From: Cordilura impudica
Taxonomy: Eukaryota; Arthropoda; Insecta; Diptera; Scathophagidae
DNA: 64,000 bases
NCBI GenBank assembly: GCA_963682025.1
Contig: OY821519.1
Span: 139,729,429 to 139,793,428 of the forward strand
Reading direction: 5' to 3'
Shown here: positions 47,390 through 57,799 of the stretch, one piece after another
Layout: each line of letters opens with the position of its first letter
How positions within the stretch are numbered: position 1 is the first letter of the stretch
Position numbers and translations under genes: made by a program
Notes under the pieces: generated by a model
The model's input: only the letters and a program-made list of their open reading frames with translations
Told to the model about the DNA's origin: nothing
The model's database searches: none

Positions 47390-47870
47390 TATTAAATCCG
47401 TCTGAGCATTGTGCCAATCTCAGCAAAATAGGTAATGGGAAGGAGAAAAGAGGAAAAAGTGTTTATAGATATTTTAATTCAATTCCATTTGATTGTAAAT
47501 ATCAGGGCAGATTATTCCGCATACGCCTAGTACGACTGATAAACGAATATCTGTATTGCGTTATATGGTCCACTGGATGTGATCTATTAAGCAAACGGGT
47601 AGTACGAAATGAAACTCGGGAATGAATTCACTTATCTCAGCATAATCTTTCTCATCTCTATAGAACAGTGTTACTCAACACACGTTCTGAAGATGCTCTA
47701 ACGAGTCGAGCATTAGTGAGCACCAACGACCTCCCTTGTACCCGGTATAGTAGTTCCAACATACAATTTGAAACTTGTATCTATATATGGCCGGGTGTAA
47801 GGGATATAGATAGTAACAAGATCAGGAGTCAACTAATTTTTAAACTGTTTTAAGAACCAATATATGTCAA
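47390..47870 (-). pseudogene. LINE family J 3' fragment, copy 2
   Basis: Collinear with the last ~500 bp of copy 1 before its 3' UTR. Shared TTATTCCGCATA/TTATTCCACATA, GATAAACGAAT, GTATTGCGTTATATG and CACCAACGACCTCCCTTGTA blocks. The 3' tail is at about 47383-47395 (T-run). Confidence 0.7.
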
Positions 47871-47929
47871 CGCTTCTTTCTATACTCCAAAAGGCTACAC
47901 TTACAAAGGTTTCCTCCAGGCGGATGGAC

Positions 47930-48320
47930 ACAGAAGAAGTCTAAGATAGGTCTTTCGGCCAGCAGAGACTTGCTGACACTGGTTAGTATGAACGTGGCAT
48001 GATGTACATTGATTACCTTGAAATTTAATGGACAATATCAATGATGATTTGAAGAAAAAAAGTGAATAAAAATGTGCACTTCCGTCAAACCAATTTCATT
48101 AATTATACTATGAATTGGACTTTCATCCACCAAGTTCTCCAGATTTACATTCCTGTTTCTAAACCAGAAGAAATGGGCAAGATCACTAAAGCAGAGCAAA
48201 TTCCCTTTTGAAAAAGTGTGGGAATTGGTATTATTTAGTAGAAATTAAAAATTTTGAGAAAAGTTGGCCGAAGTATATCGAGTAAAAACCAATTATGTTG
48301 AAAAGAATTAACCGAAATAA
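47930..48320 (+). pseudogene. Mariner relic 4
   Basis: Plus strand and strongly decayed. Frames give YIDYLEI with NGQYQ, then LKKKSE/KKVNKNVHF; next DFHPPSSPDLHSCF (third-Asp block H-P-P-Y-S-P-D-L); then a C-terminal EKLAEVYRVKTNYVEKN near 48300. The order matches mariner transposase from the second catalytic region to the C-terminus. Confidence 0.6.
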
Positions 48321-50154
48321 ATCTGTGTGAATTTTTGTGTTGTCTTCTTCATAACATTACATCTTCAAAATTGAAGTCCTTAATATTGAAATGCAGCTAA
48401 AGAAAAATATTAATTGATTTGTTCCACCAGTAAATACCTAAGTTTCAGACAAGTCAAATTGTTAATTTTTTTTGTGTTAAAAACGAGAATAAAACCGATT
48501 TATTTCTTATTATTGAAATATATTGGTCAGTTGACAATTTTTGAAAACATTTTATAAAAAATACTTTTAACATGGTAGCTGTTTAAGGAGTTAATGAATT
48601 TTAATTCTTTTTTACATGCAAGCGAAAAAAAAAATCATGGGGCTGATTACCGCATTCGTTAAAGAAATTTTTCGATCGAAATTATTTTTTTTTTTCCGAA
48701 AATAAAACACTAAGAAGAATTTCACTCTGTAGCAGTTAACGAATTATGAACTCTAGTTAAGAATAAAAGTGAAAGGAGGTCTCAAGTTTGTCCGTTTTCT
48801 ATAAATAATAAACCAAAATATGGAATTTCGATTGATTTTAAACGATATCGAATGCGGCGATTAACCTCCTGAGTTTTTTCGATTGCATGTAAAGAACAAT
48901 TTCATTTAACATATCAAATTGTTATTATCTGTTTTATTTCTAATTTGTTTTGTTGCCCTTATAATGTTAAACATTCACACATAATTATCACGGATCAATA
49001 CCTACCAAACAGATGCAATAAAGTTTATTATAAAATAAAACTTTCATACTTCACGCATATGTGAAGCACATACTTAACACATTTTGTTGAATAAGCAAGA
49101 AAAGCCCTTCAAACGGCGACACGGTATATAACTTCCGATATAAGAATCAAAGGAAATTGTACTCACATTTGTAAATACAAATTTGGTGTAACAAAAAAGA
49201 ACAGAAGAGAACAGAACGGAAAACAACGCTGTTTTTGACTTAAAACAAAAACAGATGAAGAACATATTACAGATGTTGCAAATGAACATTGAAGAATTCT
49301 ATTTGGCTTTTTATAGTAAGAGTAACTGCAATGAGTTTGAATGAAAACATAATCAAATGAATGCAGTGTAGTGTGCTGTAAATGTGTTGCTGTTGTTTCC
49401 AACTAGCAATCATATGTTGAACAAATGCAGCAGTAAATAAAGAAGCATGTGTGAAGTTGATCATAATGCTTGCAATGATCAAGAACAATGATCAACAACG
49501 ATGAAAATATAACGACTGTCAAACATATGTACATAGTCACAGTCGCAGAATGTTATAGTTCTGGGTTAAAGTCCCGTTTTTATTTCAACAAAAAAAAAAT
49601 AAAGAAACAGACCTCAAACAGGGGACATACATACGTACGTATGTACGTATATTAGGGTTGTAAACCGATGAGGTTGTAAAAGTTGACACATGCGTACAGA
49701 CGGGAATTTTTTAATGAACAGCTTTTGTCAAAAGTGAAAGAAATCATACACACACGCACACGCACACACATTCAGACACTCGAAGCGCTAAAGCATGCAT
49801 ACAACAGACGTCCTTGTACGAGTATTTTTGAAATCTCTACAGTTGAACATATGTATGTGTTTGTGACGGTGATAATGCATTTATACAAAAGAAAAACCAA
49901 AAATACACGTGTGTTTTTTTTCTATCTTTGTTTTAATATTTGCTATTCAATCACGGAGGGTTCAATAATTACAATACAGTTCAAACAAATTTAAATTATT
50001 ATTGGATTTTTTTGAAGCCCACTAAGCAGATAAAACTAATTTTGTTGAATTTAAACATAAGATAAAGATAAATGATAAAAAAAATTTTCCACCGGGGCTT
50101 AAATTGTTTGAAATCATTTACATTTTGTTTCTGCACATACATATCAATATGAAG
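48321..50154. other. No recognisable gene
   Basis: AT-rich. Contains ACATACGTACGTATGTACGT palindromic microsatellite at about 49628-49650 and (CA)n at 49750-49770. Overlapping frames at 49074-49488 are not supported by any domain. Confidence 0.5.
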
Positions 50155-50339
50155 ATAATAAACCCAGTTGGCAAAATTATCGTAGATGACGTTGTCTTTA
50201 ACGATTCCTTTAAGACATTTTCTAATTTGTTACGCACACATTTGTCGATGAGATTTTCTGTAACGACGATATAATGGATACTATCGTTGGCGTCCAGCTG
50301 GGTGCCAAAGTATCTATATTGTCAAGTATCAAAATATCT

Positions 50340-50730
50340 ATATTGTCGTGTATCAAGGTCAACTGATGACAATATGAGCGACAACGTCTTGTACTTGTCG
50401 TCCGTCGAACTGGGTTAACGACAAGTTAGGTGACAATGTCTATGAGTTGCTCGTGCAGAGATTTAATAAAAAATTTAGCTTACGACCATCTGGATGACAA
50501 ATAACTTATACGATTGTGTATCAAATTCTATTGACGACATATTAAGTGACAAAATCAGGTTTTGTCGTGTATGGGTCTGTTGACGAGAAGATGAGTGACA
50601 TCGTATCTAAATTGTCGGCAGCCGAACTCCGTCAGCGACATGATGAGCGACGATATCTTCAAGTTGTTCTATATTGAACACCGTTAAAGACAGCATGGAC
50701 GACAATGCCTTCAACTTGTTCATGTGCTAC
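50340..50730. repeat. Left degenerate ~52-bp tandem array of element Z
   Basis: The motif (G)TTNACGACANNATGAGTGAC or close variants recurs near 50358, 50413, 50530, 50578, 50629 and 50682, so the spacing is usually 48-55 bp (one unit near 50480 is poor). TTGTCG and its complement CGACAA recur throughout. Confidence 0.7.
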
Positions 50731-50894
50731 TTCTAACTATTTCTATAAGCTTCATATGTAAAAATAAATAACAAATAACGAGAGTTAATACTGCCTACTA
50801 GACCAAAAAAAAACACCAAAAAAATTCTTTTTTTGAGATGGCTACGAAATAACAAATAGAGGTGTTTATCAAAGTGTTCAAAAGATTAACAGAC

Positions 50895-51001
50895 GTATTC
50901 ATAAAAATTAAAGTGTACTTCAAGTAGACTTTATCAACAAATTTTGTATGAAAAACATACAATAAAGTCTACTTGAAGTATACTTTAATTTTTATGAATA
51001 C
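50895..51001. repeat. 107-bp palindrome with 39-bp arms
   Basis: GTATTCATAAAAATTAAAGT (50895 on) pairs with ACTTTAATTTTTATGAATAC (ending 51001). The 39-bp arms differ at one position and are separated by 29 nt. Confidence 0.95.
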
Positions 51002-51050
51002 GGCTGTAAATGTTTAAGTTTAAAAGCGTCGTAATACCTATAGGACGGTA

Positions 51051-51473
51051 ATGTTCGATGACAATTTGAAACAGTTGGAAGAAGATTTATCCTTTGAAGA
51101 TAGAATGCAAATTGTAACTAAGTTATGAGGTGATTGGATTTAATAGTATTTAATTGTATTTTTTTATTCAGTTTGATGCGATGATACGCATCGTAGCTGA
51201 CAGTATAAGAAATATAAGTAGATTTTTAGGGAAAGATATAATAATGAATTTCGATTATGATGGAACGATAGAAACAAACCACTTAAAATCATATGGAAAC
51301 GTACTAAATGATATATTAGGTAAGTTAATAAAAAATAAAGCAATAAGTTAATCAAAGAACTCTGTAATTAGTCTGTATAAATTAAATCTATTTCTACTTT
51401 CTTTTAATAAGAGCCACAAAAGGAGAAGGCCACACGTTCGAAGATTTCACGAGAGTTTTTCGAAAATAAATGA
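51051..51473 (+). CDS. Possible three-exon small ORF inside element Z
   Basis: Hypothetical splice model. Exon 1 is 51051-51113 (MFDDNLKQLEEDLSFEDRMQ and I; donor GTAACT). Exon 2 is 51172-51319 (after TTTTTTTATTCAG; FDAMIRIVADSIRNISRFLG, KDIIMNFDYDGTIETNHLKS, YGNVLNDILG; donor GTAAGT). Exon 3 is 51412-51473 (after TTTTAATAAG; PQKEKATRSKISREFFENK, TGA). Phases agree across both introns (0 then 1) and give about 90 residues. The introns are 58 and 92 nt, typical for flies. The product is acidic then basic, with no domain I recognise. It may be a fragment of a transposon-encoded DNA-binding protein. Exon 2 is the best supported; exon 1 is weaker. Confidence 0.3.
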
Positions 51474-51659
51474 AAATCATGAAGAGAAAGTAAGGGAAAT
51501 CGATAAGTAATTATAACAAAGTATTAATTATTTATTTAAATTATTTTTTAAATTTATAAATTATTTTTTATCGTTTATTTTGTTAATTATTATTATTATT
51601 ATTGTTATTATTTAAATGTGAAAATAAAATAATATGATATTTTTATAATTAAAAAACGT

Positions 51660-52050
51660 GTACTTTTTACTGTTTTGAGGGCAGTGTCCCTCATACTATC
51701 GTTGACGATAGTGTGTGGGAATGTGTCTCTTATATTGTCGTCAATGACAGTATGAAAGATACTATCGTCGGAACGGTCGTCAACGATCACATTGTAGATT
51801 ACATCGCCTTCGTCGTCGTCAACGACAATATAGAGCACATATGGACGACGGCGACAATGAGTAAATTTTTTCGCTCATATAATCGTTAACGACAAGATAA
51901 ACGAAAGTGTCTCTTATGGTCTTGTATGATTCCGCTGACATTTGTATGAAAATTTCATCAAGGACTTGTTCGAACTGTCCTCAATTTGTCTTTAACGATT
52001 TACTATGGTCTTGTACCCGTCGTTTAAGATGTCTTGAAGACGTGGCCTAC
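51660..52050. repeat. Right degenerate tandem array of element Z
   Basis: Contains ATCGTTGACGAT, TTGTCGTCAATGACAG, GTCGTCAACGACAATAT and ATCGTTAACGACAAGATAAA at loosely 50-70 bp intervals, same orientation as the left array for the last unit. More decayed than the left. Confidence 0.55.
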
Positions 52051-52062
52051 TGGGATAATATA

Positions 52063-52495
52063 GCACAGATCATGTATACAATACCTTCAAATCAAATAGG
52101 TATTTTAAGTCCCCGTATCGGATTATATTAGTGAGGCGATTTATGTGTTCCAAAAACATATACAATTGCTTATATGTATATCAAAATTCATCTTTAAATA
52201 CAGTAAGTGACAATATATGGAAACTTTTATATTTTTGAACACTTGAACCATCAATACAGAAAAAATGGATCATAAAATTAAAAACTCTTTTGTTATTTGA
52301 AAATTTTTTGTTTTTAATAAAACTAACCCATAAAAACCAAGACTTTATATAATCCCTTTCTTTCTAAATTAATTTTACCATCATGTAATTAAATAATTGA
52401 TTGACTGAAAACGAAACATGTCTAAAAAAATATCTTTGTCACAAATTCGTTTAAATTTCGAAAAATCCAGAATTGTACTATAATTAAATTATTGT
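52063..52495. other. No recognisable feature
   Basis: AT-rich spacer between element Z and the family S copy. Confidence 0.5.
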
Positions 52496-52499
52496 TAAA

Positions 52500-53560
52500 T
52501 TATGTTTATAGTCACCACAAGTCTGCCTGCAAAGTTAAAAATCGATCCAAAGGTGTTTTCGGTGCCACGCCCATTGGGCCGACCCCGTCCATTTTTGGGC
52601 GATTACTCACATTAATAACTTATCAACTCCAACGAAGACCTAACGCTTTTTCTATTACAGTTCGCCAGAGATATGACATAAAATATTTACTTTGTATGTG
52701 GAGTGCCACGCCCATTGATCTGATCCCGCCCCTTTTTCCCGAGTACTAACATTTATAACTTATAAACTACCACAAAGCTCCACTATCACTATTATAGCAC
52801 ACCAGTTATATGATACTAAATACTTACTTTGTACGGGGGTGCCAGCCCAATGATTTTATTCCGCCCATTTTTAAACTCTTTCTTTTAACTCATACTCTCT
52901 TCTGTCTGTCTTAATGTCTGCCATCCGGCAACCCCATTCACCTTCATCCAATTGGTTTGGGGTAGTCACGCATAGTTACGCATAGTCACGGTTTTAAAAC
53001 CCTTTTCCCCTTATCAGAACGATCTGAAACTTGGTCGACAGTCTTGCTGTGAAAATATATTAACTTTGACATAGTCACGCACAGTCACGGAGAGATTAAA
53101 ACCCCATTTTCCCTCATCCTATAGATCTAATAATTTGTCCATAGACTTGCTGTGGCCAAAGATTAATTTAATTTTAGGATAGTCACACACAGTCACGCAT
53201 AGTCATGCGCAATTCATGGAATGATTTAAACCCCATTTCCACTCATCCAATCAATCTGAAACTTGGTTCAAAGAATTGTTAAAGATAGTCACGCACAGTC
53301 ACGTAATGATTTAAACCCCATTTCCCCTCATCCAATTGATCTGAAATTTTGTACATAGAGTTGTTGTCTCCAAACATTAATTTTAAAATAGTCACGCAAA
53401 GTCACACACAGTCACGGAGAGATTCAAAACTCATATGCACAAGGAAAGAAAGATTTTTAATAAAAACTTTGTTTTTATGGGTAAGATCATTTGTCAAATC
53501 ATTTTTATCATCGCCACAATTCTGCCTGCAAAGTTTCAGCTTGACTGGATCACGGGAAAA
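52500..53560 (+). repeat. GTGACT-rich tandem repeat element (family S), copy 2
   Basis: Two kinds of tandem unit. First, three units of about 140 bp with GTGCCACGCCCATTG/GTGCCAGCCCAATG (52560, 52700, 52840). Then five units of about 105 bp with TAGTCACGCACAGTCACG-type clusters (52965, 53072, 53180, 53286, 53388) followed by ATTTAAACCCCATTTCCCCT and TCATCCAATNGATCTGAAA. TCTGCCTGCAAAGTT occurs at both outer ends (52520 and 53520). The second part is the reverse complement of 14560-15095. Confidence 0.7.
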
Positions 53561-53749
53561 GGGTTAAAAATCTATTCAAATTTTTTTCGGTAAACGAGTA
53601 AAAAGGGAGTAAAATTCAAAAATATTATCATAAAATAGCTTAAATTAAGAAAAAAGTAAAAAAAAACATAAAAGTATTCATTTGTATGCTGTTGACAAAA
53701 TATCAAAAATCTGTAATATACTTTAATTGAAAACTTTCTATCCATCCTT

Positions 53750-54314
53750 CGGTTTCAATATTTTGTGGCGTATCCATTATTTTGTAGTACTGCTTCACAC
53801 CGCCGAGGCATGCAGTCGATTAAATTGTTGATGATATCCGTTTAAATTGTTTGATTCTCTGAATTAATATAGGCTGTCTCCAGTAATTGGGCTAATCATT
53901 CCAAAACACTAACTGCATTAGATCGTAGCCATTTGGTTAAAACTTTGGAGGTGTGTTTTGGGTCATTGTCATTTTGGAACTTCATTTAGAACTTGCCTGT
54001 ATCCAATTGCAGTTAAAGTATCTTTCACTACAGGAATTGGATCCATTCTTGGCCCGAAAAGCAACCCCTATCGCTTAAATTAAACTTAGACGCATGTGAA
54101 AAGAGAATAGCATTTCAAATCCGTCTTGACCAGTCCATGAAATTAAGTTATCCTCTCTTTGATTCGTACCTCTTTTATGATATTTCTTGATAATTATTGA
54201 AATTATGGAACTGTTCACAGAATAGTTTTGACATATTTTCCTTTGCTTAAGACCAGCAGTAAAATTATCTAATTTTCTAGTTTTAAGCTCTTCAAAAAAC
54301 TTTATTCTCTCCAT
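53750..54314 (-). pseudogene. Tc1-like transposase relic
   Basis: Minus strand. The N-terminus MERIKFFEELKTRKLDNFTA, GLKQRKICQNYSVNSSIIS and IIIKKYHKRGTN is the Tc1 helix-turn-helix. Later frames give GPRMDPIPVVKDTLTAIGYR and, at the C-terminus near 53790-53830, RLHASAV/RRCEAVLQNNGYATK-type sequence as in Tc1 ends. The catalytic core is mostly lost and frames are shifted. Confidence 0.65.
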
Positions 54315-54470
54315 TATTTAAAATAATTATTTACAAGACTAAAACATTGAAAAATACATTTTGTTTACAAAATAGTTAAAAGAAAACGTCAGAAACTTTA
54401 ATTTAATAAATTTTCTTTTAATGTTGATAATTTAGATTTTTGTTGACCTGTTGTGTTGTTGAAGGGTGAA

Positions 54471-54842
54471 TGTAGTTCGGCTTAAGGTCGTCGGTTGTTA
54501 AAATATTCTGTTTGTTATAAGAACATTTTGTTAAAAATAAATAAAAACAAGTTTTTTAATTTTTAAACAATATTTATAACAATATTCTTTTCCAATATAT
54601 TTCTATTAACTTTGTTGATCATCGTCAGGGATTATTTTAAAACAAATTTTTAATTTGTTTGAGTTACAACTTCTTTTTACACAGTGTAATTGTCAATTTG
54701 TTTGATTACAACTTCTTTTTACACAGTGTATTGTTATTAATATTCTTTAAATTTTAAAAAAATTGTTTTTATTGATTTTTAACTAAATGTTCTTATAACA
54801 AAGAGAATCTTTTAACAACCTATGACCTTAAGCCGAACTACA
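54471..54842. mobile_element. 372-bp MITE with ~80-bp inverted repeats
   Basis: Left TGTAGTTCGGCTTAAGGTCG and right, reversed, TGTAGTTCGGCTTAAGGTCA. Pairing goes on through GTTGTTAAAA, GTTATAAGAACATTT and GTTAAAAAT. An internal direct repeat, TACAACTTCTTTTTACACAG, occurs twice (about 54665 and 54706). Target duplication is ambiguous. Confidence 0.85.
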
Positions 54843-54879
54843 TTTAAAAATGAAAAATTCATTATTCAATTTTAATTTT

Positions 54880-55469
54880 TAATTTTCCATTTTCCATTTT
54901 TCATTTTCCATTTTCCATTTTTTTCGTTTTAATTTTTTCTTTCATATTGGGGATTTTTTTTATTTTAACATGATAACGATAAAAAAAATATGTGGCAATA
55001 CTACTAACATGAGCTATGTTATTGTGTTCTTGGTATTGTTAATATATGTATATACATAATTTTTTTGTGGCATTTTTTATGTTGTTGTACAATTATTATG
55101 TTCAACCACTAAACTGTTACAACAAACACACTGGGTTTTATGTTTTTTTTTAGAGGTATCTATATATTTTTGCTCGTATCTAATCACAATGATGCCCGAT
55201 TTAGCCCATTTTCAATACCGATCTGCTGGGAATTATGGCAATGATATTATTGCAACCTTATCCAGTTATATGGCTTTTTTTGTGAATGAGCGTGATTTCA
55301 ACAGACAGACGGACAGACGGACAGACGGACATCGCTATATTGGCTCGAGCTGTGATAAGGATCAAGAATATATATACTTTATGGGGTCGGAAATTAGTTT
55401 TTCGATGCGTTACAAACGGAATGACAAACCTATATATACCCTCTGCCACTGACGTGTGGAGGGTATAAA
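54880..55469 (+). mobile_element. HINE-B-like (mini-me) copy with intact 3' half
   Basis: Preceded by degenerate TTTTCCA repeats (54885-54925). It has GACAGACGGACAGACGGACA at about 55305, the mini-me core ATATATACTTTATGGGGTCG, ACAAACGGAATGACAAAC and the terminal hairpin ACCCTCTGCCACTGACGTGT then GGAGGGTATAA. The 5' palindrome is missing. The core is the part shared widely among Diptera. Confidence 0.75.
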
Positions 55470-55620
55470 AATGAACAAATGCCCCAAAATATTTCAAATT
55501 GGAATAAAAAATGAACTTGTGCCCCAAAAATCATAGAAATTGTACATGATGAACAAATACCACAATCCCATGCAAATTATTTGGGGCGTAAGTGATTTTT
55601 TTTTGGGGCATTTGTTCATT
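55470..55620. repeat. 151-bp inverted-repeat element abutting a HINE-B end
   Basis: AATGAACAAATGCCCCAAAA (55470-55489) is exactly inverted at 55601-55620. Internal variants (GAACTTGTGCCCCAAAAA, GAACAAATACCACA) suggest repeated subunits. Confidence 0.85.
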
Positions 55621-56832
55621 GGGACCTAAGTAATCAGCGCCACTCAAGTCTCTAGAACTTTTAATAGACGATGACCTGCTAAAAGCTCATCTGTACTATT
55701 TTGTCAATTAATGAGCTTAAGAAATCAAATTTATTCTGTGTTCCAGAGTCAGGTATTCGATATTTTAAACCAAACGTTCGGAAATAAACAGCGTATAAAA
55801 ATTGTGCAATTTAATGTATGCATTCTTTCCTCGCCCATAATTAGAAATGGCACTAATTTAATTCAACGCCACATTTAATTAAATAATTTTTTTTTATTTA
55901 TTTAAGCAAATTGAAACATGTTTTCACTCATCTACTGCCAGTTTTGCATGTACGAGTATTAGCAGATATTTTGTAGTTGAGTGTCGATGCGGCAGCAGCT
56001 TTAATTGCCGATCATAAAATCAAAATTACATGACTAACGATGTCACCGTTTTAGTTTCTATAATAAATATCATCCAAAACGAGTTGGACTTGATCAACTA
56101 ATAAAATCCAGTTGCAATGAACGAAATAAAAGCTGCATGTGTTCGCATGAGTTTGTTAAAATAGTCAAATGCGTTTAAAAGTGACAAATGTCGCACGACA
56201 AGTCACTAACATTTGAAATATTTATAACGTTTTTTTTTTATTTAGAGTACGAAAATATGCGATTTATCAAGTTGTAATGGTAAAAAAGCAGTTTTGATTT
56301 GCATGTAATTTGTATCCAAGTTGAGCACATGATGTTTAATATTATTTTAATGATTTGGCTGCGAAATCGTAGTGCATTTAGTAACAGATCCTGTATGATA
56401 ATTGATATTTAATTTAATGTTTATATATTGTATATCGTACACCAATATGTGGTACAGGTTGTTATGGGTTTGAGGTGATGATGTTTGCAAGTATATCGAT
56501 GGGCTCTTAAGCATTGAGTCGGAATACTATGTTAAGCTTAAGTTAAGTATAAAAATATTTGGATAAAATATGGTTCAGCTTTTGCATAAGTTTGATCAGG
56601 GTTTAAGGACAAGCACTACTTAGAGTGCTACTATCAGCTTTTAAAATTTTTCTTCTCAACTTAATAACACCCCATCAGAATACCTTAATTGTAAGTTAAT
56701 AAGAGATGAAATTGTGTAAAATTCGAATGTGTATAAATTAATAAATCTATTTCTACTTTTCAAAAACTTGTGAGAGCACGCCTAAATACAACTGACGGCT
56801 AAAAAGTAATTACAACATTATATGCAACATAT
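55621..56832. other. No recognisable gene
   Basis: AT-rich spacer. No domain-bearing frames. Confidence 0.5.
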
Positions 56833-56834
56833 TA

Positions 56835-57547
56835 AGGAGTGGGTTCGAAAAAATCTTAACACGCATTATTGGAGTGTTTTTTTTTTTTTTGATCAAGTTA
56901 TCTTTGAAATATATGTCAGTTATTCTGTTTAATAACAACTCTGTTCATTTGTTGTTAGTTTGATCAAAATGAGTGATGAAATAGAAGTACGTGCTAAAAT
57001 TATCAAATATTTTCAACAAAATCGAAAATTGCTCCCAAAACATTCCGGTTAGCCCAGTGCCCGGGATAAAGCCAATGAAGGTTTGAAAATGTACAAGGTC
57101 CAAAAAAATCCAGACAGAAATGCTGCAAAAAATTTAGAGTTCGAAAATTGAACAACGAATTTGTTATCATGTTTCTTAGAAAATTATTCCTGGCGCATAA
57201 CGGATGACACAACGTATATACTGGCAGATTTTTCGCAGTTACCCGGTCATAATTTTGTTGTTAATGGTCATGGACATGTTTGTGGTCTCAAACGTAGACG
57301 ATATTTCCCAAAAAAAATTCCTGGTATGACAAGCAATATGCAGTTGTGGAAAATCAGCAAGTCGTTTGTTACAATGGGTTCTATAAATACCGAAATTTAT
57401 ATTACAGAGTATTTGTAAGGAAGACTACTTTCTTTCATAATGTGTCGTCATATAATTTCAAATAGATAAAAAAATTAAAAACCATAAGATTACTGTTTGC
57501 TTATTTTTATATTTTATGTATGCAAAAGTTTTTTCGATCTCACCCCT
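56835..57547 (+). mobile_element. Tc1-like family T copy D, TA-flanked deletion element
   Basis: Ends AGGAGTGGGTTCGAAAAAAT (56835) and, reversed, AGGGGTGAGATCGAAAAAAC (57547), each next to TA (56833-56834, 57548-57549). The transposase is cut down. ATG at 56969 gives MSDEIEVRAKIIKYFQQNRK with LLPKHSG then stop. MYKVQKNPDRNAAKNLEFEN follows, then TDDTTYILADFSQLPGHNFV (first Asp), FPKKIPG and KSFVTMGSINTEIYITEYL before TAA at 57418. HTH 2, the second Asp and the Glu are gone. At 713 bp it resembles a non-autonomous derivative that kept both ends. Confidence 0.85.
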
Positions 57548-57799
57548 TATCATTATCATATCTTTGCATGTAGTTGACAGACGCCTGTAGTACTAACAGT
57601 ATTAACAGTTGTGCGAATAAACTGTTCTTGTTGTGTTCTTTAATGATTAATAAAAAATATAGCCGTTATTATACTGTTTAACACATGTAAGTTTTTCATA
57701 AAATGTTTCAACAAATTACGAATAGTTACAACAAAAGCAACAACTTAATTATATAGATAAAAATAGCAACTATTTACAATTTACATTGTTCAAAATATA

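Larger units (their letters stand above)
50163..52054. mobile_element. Unclassified 1.9-kb TIR element with tandem arrays (element Z)
   Basis: Ends CCCAGTTGGC (50163) and, reversed, CCCAGTAGGC (52054), flanked by ATAATAAA and ATAATATA (8 bp, one mismatch). Between the end and about 50730, and again from 51660 to 52050, runs a degenerate tandem repeat of about 50-55 bp. Its consensus contains GTTAACGACAAGATGAGTGA then CAATGTCTTCAACTTGTCG. The middle (50735-51650) has a 107-bp palindrome and a possible small spliced ORF. hAT or P-like class is possible from the 8-bp flank, but no transposase is visible. Confidence 0.6.
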
